Below, one piece after another: positions 57,637 to 64,000 of a stretch of 64,000 nucleotides of DNA (the stretch's first letter is position 1; each line of letters begins with the position of its first letter). The translations under genes were made by a program, and so were the position numbers. Source of the DNA: an uncultured Sphingorhabdus sp. (GTDB taxonomy: Bacteria > Pseudomonadota > Alphaproteobacteria > Sphingomonadales > Sphingomonadaceae); assembly GCA_937873665.1 (NCBI GenBank), contig CALMYW010000309.1, positions 33,374-97,373 on the forward strand. Direction: 5' to 3'. Under the pieces are notes generated by a model. That model saw nothing but the letters and a program-made list of their open reading frames with translations. It did no database searches and was not told the DNA's origin.

Positions 57637-59328
57637 ATGTATTATTCCGAGCTGCGCCAGGTGCGCGATGAGTTGACAGGCCCCGGTGGTCCGTTTGAAA
57701 TCGTCGAAGCCGATATCCTGGGAAACCGCATCCGCACTTACAAAAATGCCCCACCCAGCGTCCGCGAGGTGTGGTTATCGACGGTGGCATTCGCCGAACG
57801 CCCCTACCTCATCTACCAAGATGAGCGGATGACCTATGCCGAAGCCCATGCGCAGGTGAATGCCATCGCAGTGTGGATGGCCGAACAGGGTGTGCAGCCG
57901 GGTGATCGCGTGGCGATCGCGATGCGCAACTATCCCGAATGGATGCTGATCTATTGGGCTTGCGTCGCAAGCGGCGTCACCGCCGTCGGCATGAACGCCT
58001 GGTGGACGACCGAGGAAATGGCCTTTGCGCTCAAGGATTCAGAACCCAAGATCCTGTTCCTGGATGCCGAACGACTGACGCGCTTTCGCGAAAAGCCGGA
58101 ACTCGCCGGAAGCGTGAAACTGGTCGGCGTGCGGCTCGATAAGACGGAACCGGATATCACGCCCTGGTCTGAAGTGATCGCACATGGTGGCGAGATGCCC
58201 GCAGTCACGGTCGACCCCGAATCGGATGCCTGCATTTTCTATACCTCTGGTACTACGGGCTTCCCCAAAGGGGCGCAGCTGACGCACCGGGGCTGTGTCG
58301 CCAACCTGTTTAACATGCTCTACGCCGCTGCCTCGTCTGCGCTTGCGGTCGAACGGGCGACCGGCGTGGCGCCTCCGGCGACCCCGCCCGTCCCGGTGAC
58401 TTTGGTCACGACCCCGCTCTTCCACGTCACCGCAAATAACTGCGCGGCTTATGGTGTTACCGCTGCCGGCGGTGCGATGGTGCTGATGTACCGTTGGGAT
58501 GCGGGCGATGCGCTGAAGATCATCGAGCGCGAACGCGTGACCGGGATGAGCGGCGTGCCGATCATGGCGCGTGAGCTGATCAACCATCCCGATTTCGCCA
58601 AGACCGACACATCGAGCCTTCTCGCCCTTTCCGGCGGCGGGGCTCAGGTGCCGCCCGATCAGGTGCTCAAAATCGATGAGGCGGTTGAAACCGCGCGACC
58701 GACCACAGGCTATGGCATGACCGAAACCTGCGGGATCATCACCTCGCTGGGTGGTGATTTCTATGTTGATCGTCCAGACAGCGCAGGCCCCGCCATGCCG
58801 GTCTATGAAGCGAAATGCGTCGACGATGATGGCAATGAAGTGCCGCTCGGCGAAACCGGCGAATTGTGGGTGCGCGGTGCCGCAGTCATCAAAGGCTATA
58901 TCAACCGCCCCGATGCGACCGCCGAATCGATTACCGATGGCTGGCTGCACACTGGCGATATTGCGCGGATGGATGAAGACGGTTTCATCTACATTGTCGA
59001 CCGCAAGAAGGACATGGTGCTGCGCGGCGGCGAGAATGTCTATTGCGTCGAAGTCGAAGCCGCCATCTATCGCCACCCGGCGGTCGCCGAGTGCAGCGTA
59101 TTTGGCGTTCCCGATGACCGTCTGGGGGAAGAAGTGGCCGCAGCCATCTTTCTGAAGGAAGGCGAAACGCTCGATGCTGACAGTTTACGCGAAGAAATGG
59201 CGAAACATGTCGCGAAGCACAAACTGCCACGTTTCGTCTTTTTCGTCGACGAGCCGCTGCCGCGCAACGCCAGTGGCAAATTCCTGCGGCGCGAACTTCG
59301 GGAAACTTTGGCTCCGGCTACGACCTGA
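57637..59328 (+). CDS. AMP-forming acyl-CoA synthetase
   Basis: 563 residues of the ANL superfamily: FYTSGTTGFPKGAQLTHRG (about 211-229), GYGMTETCGI (about 350), TGDIARMDEDGFIYIVDRKKDMVLRGGENVYCVEVE (about 437-471) and the C-terminal catalytic Lys in NASGKFLRREL. The ATG at 57637 has GAGGAGAGG in front, and the longer frame from 57523 is not needed. It is a long-chain or medium-chain acyl-CoA ligase by overall pattern. It is convergent with the quinone oxidoreductase gene, 3 bases apart. Confidence 0.88.
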   Translation: MYYSELRQVRDELTGPGGPFEIVEADILGNRIRTYKNAPPSVREVWLSTVAFAERPYLIYQDERMTYAEAHAQVNAIAVWMAEQGVQPGDRVAIAMRNYPEWMLIYWACVASGVTAVGMNAWWTTEEMAFALKDSEPKILFLDAERLTRFREKPELAGSVKLVGVRLDKTEPDITPWSEVIAHGGEMPAVTVDPESDACIFYTSGTTGFPKGAQLTHRGCVANLFNMLYAAASSALAVERATGVAPPATPPVPVTLVTTPLFHVTANNCAAYGVTAAGGAMVLMYRWDAGDALKIIERERVTGMSGVPIMARELINHPDFAKTDTSSLLALSGGGAQVPPDQVLKIDEAVETARPTTGYGMTETCGIITSLGGDFYVDRPDSAGPAMPVYEAKCVDDDGNEVPLGETGELWVRGAAVIKGYINRPDATAESITDGWLHTGDIARMDEDGFIYIVDRKKDMVLRGGENVYCVEVEAAIYRHPAVAECSVFGVPDDRLGEEVAAAIFLKEGETLDADSLREEMAKHVAKHKLPRFVFFVDEPLPRNASGKFLRRELRETLAPATT

Positions 59329-59331
59329 CCG

Positions 59332-60318
59332 TCAAGGCAATAATATCGTCGAACCCACTGTCTTGCGTGCCTCCAGATCGATGTGCGCCTGTACGATGTC
59401 ATCGAGCGCGTAGCGCTGCCCGATCGAAACGGTGAGCGCCCCGCTGGCGAGCATCTCGAACATGCGCGTACTGCCTGCCTGGCGCTCGGCGGGGCTGCGA
59501 TAATAGTCGAACAGACCCGGGCGCGTCACGAACAGGGAGCCTTTCGCAGCGAGTTGCCCGAGAGCAACGCCCGTGACCGGTCCGCTCGCATTGCCGTAAC
59601 TGACAATCAGGCCTCGCCGCGCAACCGAATCGAGCGACGCCGCCCAAGTGTCTTTTCCCACACCATCAAAAGAGGCACGAACACCCCGCCCGTCCGTCAG
59701 TTCACGCACCTGCGGCGCAACGTCTTCATTCCCGTAGAGGATGACATGGTCAGCTCCGGCATCACGAGCCAGCTTCGCCTTTTCTTCTGTGCTGACCGTA
59801 CCGATAACATGCGCGCCGATCGCCTTCAGCCATTGCACCAACAGCAATCCCACCCCGCCGGCCGCCGCATGTACCAATATATGCTCGCCGGGCTTTACGA
59901 AGGCACATCGTTCGACAAGAAATTCGACAGTGCACCCTTTGAGCAAGGCGGCAGCGGCCAGTTCATCGGAAACATTGTCCGGCGTCTTGAGCAAAGCCGA
60001 GGCGGCAATGTTACGGACGGTGGAATAGGAACCGCGTTCCGGGCCGAACGTGCAAACACGATCGCCCACCGCGAAGCCGTTAACCCCTTCGCCCACAGCT
60101 TCAACCACACCGGCCGCCTCCACCCCCAGACCACTGGGAAGTTCGATCGGGTAGAGACCGCTGCGGTGATAAGTGTCGATGAAGTTCAGCCCGATGGCCG
60201 TGCTGCGCATCCGCACTTCGCCGGTCCCGGGCGGGGGTAGAACGACGTCCTCAAGTTCAATTGCATCAGGACCGCCAAAGGCGCGGATGACGGCACGGCG
60301 AGAGGTATCGGAAGACAT
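59332..60318 (-). CDS. Quinone oxidoreductase (zinc-independent MDR family)
   Basis: 328 residues of the medium-chain dehydrogenase/reductase superfamily, QOR branch. It lacks the zinc Cys cluster; typical blocks are GLNFIDTYHRSGLYPIELPSGLGVEAAGVV (about 44-73), AAAGGVGLLLVQWLKAIGAHVIGT (Rossmann fold, about 151) and DGVGKDT. NADPH-dependent reduction of quinones or enones is expected. The ATG at 60318 follows AGGAG; the TTG two codons earlier is not needed. Confidence 0.88.
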   Translation of the reverse strand: MSSDTSRRAVIRAFGGPDAIELEDVVLPPPGTGEVRMRSTAIGLNFIDTYHRSGLYPIELPSGLGVEAAGVVEAVGEGVNGFAVGDRVCTFGPERGSYSTVRNIAASALLKTPDNVSDELAAAALLKGCTVEFLVERCAFVKPGEHILVHAAAGGVGLLLVQWLKAIGAHVIGTVSTEEKAKLARDAGADHVILYGNEDVAPQVRELTDGRGVRASFDGVGKDTWAASLDSVARRGLIVSYGNASGPVTGVALGQLAAKGSLFVTRPGLFDYYRSPAERQAGSTRMFEMLASGALTVSIGQRYALDDIVQAHIDLEARKTVGSTILLP

Positions 60319-60419
60319 GGGCAAACTCCTTTGCCAAATTACCTATGGCTTGTGTTGCAAACCGGCAACCGCAAAGCACCGCGCTTGACCCACAGCGCTG
60401 GGCCGTTAGCGTGCGCCAT

Positions 60420-61907
60420 ATGAAAAGATTTGCCAGATATGCCGCCGCGATGGCGCTCTCAGCGCTCAGCCTTCCTGCCATAGCGGCCAGCGCCCCTGCC
60501 GCTTCCTCGCAGACAGCAGACTTTGAAACACTCAATGCCGATTTCGCCAAATGGATGGCCGAGGCGCATGTGCCGGGCCTTGTCTGGGGCATCGTCAAGG
60601 ACGGGAAACTTGTTCATGCGAAGGCGATGGGGGTGCAGACCGTTGAGGACAATGTTCCTGTCACCCCCGACACGGCATTCCGCATCGCAAGCATGACCAA
60701 GGCTTTCACTGGCTATTCGATCCTGAAGCTGCGCGACGAGGGCAAGTTGCGGCTGGACGATCCGGCAAGCAAATATGTGCCTGAAATGAAGGGCTGGGCG
60801 AATGGCATCACCGTCGGCGACCTGCTCCACCATACAGCAGGCTTCGTGACCGACGATCCATGGGGTGACCGGCAACAGCCCCTGCCGGAGGCGGAATTCA
60901 GCAAGATGCTTAAAGCGGGCGTGCCCTTTTCGACTAAACCCGGCACGCGCTATGAATATTCGAACTTCGGCTATGCGACGCTGGGCCGCATTGTCGCCAA
61001 TGTGTCGAAGCAGGACTATGCCAAGCGTGTTGAGGAAACAGTGCTGAAACCGCTGGGCATGGCATCTACCCGATACGAGGTGCGCGATGTGCCGCCAAAC
61101 AAACTCGCGATGGGCTATCGCTGGGAAAATGACGCCTGGTCGCGCGAGCCGGTGATGCCGCACGGCGCATTTGGCGCGATGGGCGGCCTCGTCACCACCG
61201 GCAATGATTACGCCAAATGGATCGGCTACCTGCTCTCGGCCTGGCCTGCAAAAGACGCCGAAGCGCAAAGCACCAAAACGATCCGCGCGATGCAATATGG
61301 CGGCGGCCTGCTTCATGCCCGCCGCCGCCCGGGCAAGGAAGGCGACAATTGCCGCCTCTCCGCAATTTATGGCGCGGGACTGGTTCAGGCCAATGATTGC
61401 GTCCTCGGCAATGTCCTTTTCCACGGCGGCGGCTTTCCCGGCTATGGCAGCCATATGTTATTGATGCCTGAAACGGGTGTCGGTGTGTTTGCGCTGACCA
61501 ACCGCACTTATGCCGGCCCGACCGCGCCAGTCTGGGATGCAGCTACAGCGCTGTTCAAATCGGGCTATTTCGCACCGCGCGCCATCGCGACTACGCGTGC
61601 TCTCGAAACGGGTTATGCCGCCGCACGCCGCATCTGGAAAGCAGGCGGGGTCGAGGGCGAGGGCCAGTATCTGGCGATGAATTTCGCGATGGATCGCAAC
61701 GACGCCAGCTGGCGGCAATATCTTTCCGAGATCGCTGCCAAAAGCGGAGCATGCGATGACAGCCCGCCTCTGATCGCAACCGGCAAACTTTCGGGCCGAT
61801 TTAGCTGGACCTGCGCGAACGGGGTAGTCGAGGGCAATGTCTTGCTCGCGCCGACATCGATACCCCAAATCCAGGCGCTTGGATTTCAACTGACAGCCAA
61901 ACCCTGA
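60420..61907 (+). CDS. Exported serine hydrolase of the beta-lactamase/PBP fold (class C-like)
   Basis: 495 residues with a signal peptide (RYAAAMALSALSLPAIA). The catalytic SxxK is in FRIASMTKAFTGYSIL (Ser about 95), YxN is in TRYEYSNFGYATLG (about 178-190) and the third motif is HGGGFPGYGSHML. The ~100-residue C-terminal addition is separate from the hydrolase core. Members include EstB-type esterases, D-aminopeptidases and carboxypeptidases, so the substrate is open. TTGACC (60385-60390) and TAGCGT (60407-60412) form a possible promoter ending 7 bases before the ATG, and no ribosome site is present. Confidence 0.82.
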   Translation: MKRFARYAAAMALSALSLPAIAASAPAASSQTADFETLNADFAKWMAEAHVPGLVWGIVKDGKLVHAKAMGVQTVEDNVPVTPDTAFRIASMTKAFTGYSILKLRDEGKLRLDDPASKYVPEMKGWANGITVGDLLHHTAGFVTDDPWGDRQQPLPEAEFSKMLKAGVPFSTKPGTRYEYSNFGYATLGRIVANVSKQDYAKRVEETVLKPLGMASTRYEVRDVPPNKLAMGYRWENDAWSREPVMPHGAFGAMGGLVTTGNDYAKWIGYLLSAWPAKDAEAQSTKTIRAMQYGGGLLHARRRPGKEGDNCRLSAIYGAGLVQANDCVLGNVLFHGGGFPGYGSHMLLMPETGVGVFALTNRTYAGPTAPVWDAATALFKSGYFAPRAIATTRALETGYAAARRIWKAGGVEGEGQYLAMNFAMDRNDASWRQYLSEIAAKSGACDDSPPLIATGKLSGRFSWTCANGVVEGNVLLAPTSIPQIQALGFQLTAKP

Positions 61908-61946
61908 CTATCGACTCAGACGGCAGGCAACGGCATAGGGGCGGCG

Positions 61947-62996
61947 ATGACAGACGATATCCTGACTCGAATCGAGGGCCATGCGGGGTTTATAAGCCTC
62001 AATCGCCCGGGCGCGATCCATGCGCTGACCCTGCCGATGGTCCACGCGATGACCGAAGTGTTGCTCAAGTGGAAGGATGACGACGCGGTCAAATGCATCA
62101 TCATCGACCATGCCGAAGGACGCGGGTTCTGCGCTGGCGGCGATATCGCCTTCCTGCGCAATTCGGCAATCAACGACAATGGCGAGAGCGGACGGAAGTT
62201 TTTCCACGACGAATATCAGCTCAACCATTTGCTGTTCACTTACCCGAAGCCGGTGGTCGCCTTCATGGACGGGATCACCATGGGCGGCGGCGTCGGTATC
62301 AGCCAGCCTGCACGTTTCCGCGTGGCGACCGAAAATACCCGCTTCGCCATGCCCGAAACCGGCATCGGCCTGTTTCCCGATGTGGGTGGCGGCTGGTATC
62401 TGTCTCGACTTGAAGGGCGCGTCGGGCAGTTCCTCGCGCTGACGGGGGCACGGCTTGATGGGGCCGAATGCCTGGAGCTCGGGCTTGCGACCCATTATCT
62501 CTCCGCCGAAACGCTCGCCGACGCCAAGGCGCGGATCGCTCAGGAAGATGTAGAACGTATCGACGGCCTGTTGGGGACCCTGTCGGCAAAAGTCCCGGAG
62601 GCGCGCATCGTCGGCAACCTGTTCGACATCAACCGACATTTCGCATCGGATCGGTTTGAGGATATCCTCGCAAGCCTTGAGGACGACGACAGCGACTGGG
62701 CGATGAAGGAACTCGCCACGCTGCGCACCAAGAGCCCGCAGACCTGTAAGGTCGCTCTGCGCCAATTGGCGACCAGCGCAGGTCTTGATGATTTCGCCGA
62801 CAATATGGCGATGGAATATCGCATCGGCAGCCACGTCCTCACCCGCCCCGATTTTGCCGAAGGTGTGCGCGCGGTGATCGTCGACAAGGACAATGACCCC
62901 AAATGGAACCCGGCAACGGCCGAAGGCGTGAGCGAGGAGCTGCTCGACGCCATCTTTGCGCCGCTGCCGGAAGCTGAGGAGTGGAAGCCGCTTTGA
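61947..62996 (+). CDS. 3-hydroxyisobutyryl-CoA hydrolase-like crotonase
   Basis: 349 residues, longer than ordinary enoyl-CoA hydratases and typical of the HIBYL-CoA hydrolase group that frees 3-hydroxyisobutyrate from its CoA ester in valine breakdown. Oxyanion-hole segments are EGRGFCAGGDIAFL (about 53-66) and AFMDGITMGGGVGIS (about 103-117), and the catalytic region reads ETGIGLFPDVGGGWYLSRL, characteristic of this branch. It follows the serine hydrolase with 39 bases and precedes a second crotonase, with a family B repeat between. Confidence 0.87.
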   Translation: MTDDILTRIEGHAGFISLNRPGAIHALTLPMVHAMTEVLLKWKDDDAVKCIIIDHAEGRGFCAGGDIAFLRNSAINDNGESGRKFFHDEYQLNHLLFTYPKPVVAFMDGITMGGGVGISQPARFRVATENTRFAMPETGIGLFPDVGGGWYLSRLEGRVGQFLALTGARLDGAECLELGLATHYLSAETLADAKARIAQEDVERIDGLLGTLSAKVPEARIVGNLFDINRHFASDRFEDILASLEDDDSDWAMKELATLRTKSPQTCKVALRQLATSAGLDDFADNMAMEYRIGSHVLTRPDFAEGVRAVIVDKDNDPKWNPATAEGVSEELLDAIFAPLPEAEEWKPL

Positions 62997-63003
62997 TCGG
63001 ACG

Positions 63004-63093
63004 CGTCGCCCCTGCGAAGGCAGGGGCCGCTATCGGTTCAACCAACCGGCGCAGAATGGACTTAGAACGGCCCCTGCCTTCGCAGGGGCGACG
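63004..63093. repeat. Family B palindromic repeat, copy B2
   Basis: Two perfectly complementary 26-base arms (63004-63029, 63068-63093), each folding as CCCCTGC-GAAG-GCAGGGG. Compared with copy B1 (24369-24458), the changed G-to-T position is matched by a C-to-A on the other side, so pairing is preserved. Confidence 0.9.
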
Positions 63094-63103
63094 GAGGTAA
63101 AAT

Positions 63104-63877
63104 ATGAGTTACGAAACCATCTTGGTCGAACAAAAGGGTGCAGTCACCCTGATCACGCTTAATCGTCCGCAAGCATTGAACGCGCTCAACAGCCAGGCGC
63201 TGGCCGACCTGACCGATGCTTTTGCCAAATTCGACGCTGATGACAGTCAGCGTTGTGCGGTCCTCACCGGCAGCGAGAAGGCCTTTGCCGCAGGGGCCGA
63301 CATCAAGGAAATGTCGAGCCAGTCCTTCGCCGAGATGTATGGTTCGAACTTCTTCGCGGGCTATGACCGCGTAACCGCGACGCGCAAGCCGTGGATCGCG
63401 GCCGTTGCCGGCTGGGCGCTGGGCGGCGGATGCGAACTTGCGATGATGGCGGATTTCATCATCGCCGCCGACAGCGCCAAATTCGGTCAGCCGGAAATCA
63501 AGCTGGCGGTCACCCCCGGCATGGGTGGATCGCAGCGCCTGACCCGCGCCGTGGGCAAGGCCAAGGCAATGGAAATGTGCCTCACCGGGCGCAACATGGA
63601 CGCCGCGGAAGCCGAAAGCGCCGGTCTTGTTGCCCGCGTCGTGCCTGCTGCCGATCTGGACGCCGAAGCCCTGAAATCAGCCGAAGCCATCGCCTCGATG
63701 GCCCCGCTGGCCGCCATCGCCGCGAAGGAAATGGTCAATGCTGCATTCGAAACGACGCTGCAGCAGGGTGTCATCTTCGAACGCCGCCTGTTCCACGGCC
63801 TGTTCGGCAGCGAAGACCAGAAGGAAGGCATGGCCGCCTTCATCGAAAAGCGTCCGGGCAACTGGACCGGCAAATAA
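63104..63877 (+). CDS. Enoyl-CoA hydratase
   Basis: 257 residues of the classical crotonase type. Segments [13 protein letters not shown] (about 63-75) and [15 protein letters not shown] (about 100-114) form the oxyanion hole, and both catalytic Glu positions are occupied in [13 protein letters not shown] and the [18 protein letters not shown] block, as in mitochondrial ECHS1. It adds water to trans-2-enoyl-CoA in fatty acid and amino acid degradation. GGAGG at 63093-63097 (just after the repeat) serves as ribosome site; the repeat is thus close to, but does not contain, the translation start. Confidence 0.93.
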   Translation: MSYETILVEQKGAVTLITLNRPQALNALNSQALADLTDAFAKFDADDSQRCAVLTGSEKAFAAGADIKEMSSQSFAEMYGSNFFAGYDRVTATRKPWIAAVAGWALGGGCELAMMADFIIAADSAKFGQPEIKLAVTPGMGGSQRLTRAVGKAKAMEMCLTGRNMDAAEAESAGLVARVVPAADLDAEALKSAEAIASMAPLAAIAAKEMVNAAFETTLQQGVIFERRLFHGLFGSEDQKEGMAAFIEKRPGNWTGK

Positions 63878-63946
63878 GTCACGGCGAAACGATTGTTGGA
63901 GTGGGGCTTGTCTTAAGCGCCTCACGCTGGTAATCGCCCGCCCGTC

Positions 63947-64000
63947 GCCGCTTTAGCTCAGTCGGTAGAGCACATCATTCGTAATGATGGGGTCACGTGT
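63947..64000 (+). tRNA. tRNA-Thr (CGU anticodon), 5' part; truncated by the window end
   Basis: Acceptor strand GCCGCTT, then TA, D stem GCTC/GAGC with loop AGTCGGTA, and an anticodon arm CATCA-TTCGTAA-TGATG with anticodon CGT (63980-63982), which reads ACG threonine codons. The T arm and 3' acceptor strand lie beyond the window. Confidence 0.9.

Overview
The window is a stretch of bacterial chromosome, almost certainly from an alphaproteobacterium of the order Sphingomonadales (a Sphingopyxis/Sphingorhabdus-like lineage is my guess). This rests on protein-level resemblance (GyrB, ValS, MetF/MetH, TIGR02186 protein with TauE, the rpe-heparinase-purH order), on high GC, and on dispersed palindromic repeats and the CTGAGCTTGTCGAAGG repeat, which I associate with sphingomonads. 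No prophage, transposase, CRISPR array or rRNA operon is visible. Nearly all of the sequence is intact chromosomal genes packed into short operons with ATGA/GTGA overlaps.

Layout. 1-3447: end of a prenyl diphosphate synthase gene, coaD, a small exported protein, then a leftward acyl-CoA ligase/DUF2721 pair. 3537-11410: gyrB with a promoter lying directly on its start codon, an unknown lipoprotein, two related small exported proteins, ygfZ diverging from pyrC, rarD, and small membrane/glycine-zipper proteins. 11548-16552: a leftward catabolic operon (acyl-CoA dehydrogenase, enoyl-CoA hydratase, acyl-CoA ligase, cytochrome P450) with a palindrome in front. 16727-21153: a CsgG-like/SH3 exported protein, a HerA-type ATPase, a class A beta-lactamase-like lipoprotein and an Ala-rich heptad lipoprotein. 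21350-27107: a methionine-cycle operon made of an ArsR-methyltransferase fusion with a 20-bp palindromic operator, metF and a MetH split into two genes. 27128-28504: a lower-GC DUF4238 gene and an empty stretch. 28505-34573: antiporter, beta-helix protein, second HerA-like ATPase, TIGR02186/TauE pair.

34807-43128: valS, an S9 peptidase diverging from thrC, then an RNA methyltransferase-like gene, folB and a pteridine-reductase-like SDR. 43169-48324: a leftward four-gene envelope-glycan cluster (UGM-like flavoprotein, GtrA flippase-like protein, sulfatase-fold transferase, GT-C-like membrane protein), the most promising candidate here for an undescribed pathway. 48706-56288: DEAD-box helicase, purH, heparinase-like protein, rpe, GNAT, RsmB-like methyltransferase. 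56453-64000: htpX, a DUF1674/SdhAF4-like protein, acyl-CoA ligase, quinone oxidoreductase, serine hydrolase, HIBYL-CoA hydrolase-like and enoyl-CoA hydratase genes, and the first 54 bases of a tRNA-Thr(CGU).

Two themes cut across the gene list. First, several genes without a Shine-Dalgarno sequence have a -35/N16-17/-10 promoter ending about 6-10 bases before the start codon, which predicts leaderless mRNAs (gyrB, the ArsR-methyltransferase gene, a small membrane protein, the S9 peptidase, thrC and perhaps others). Second, three families of palindromic repeats lie between genes; one sits in the break of the split metH, and a third family has been absorbed in frame into two protein-coding genes.
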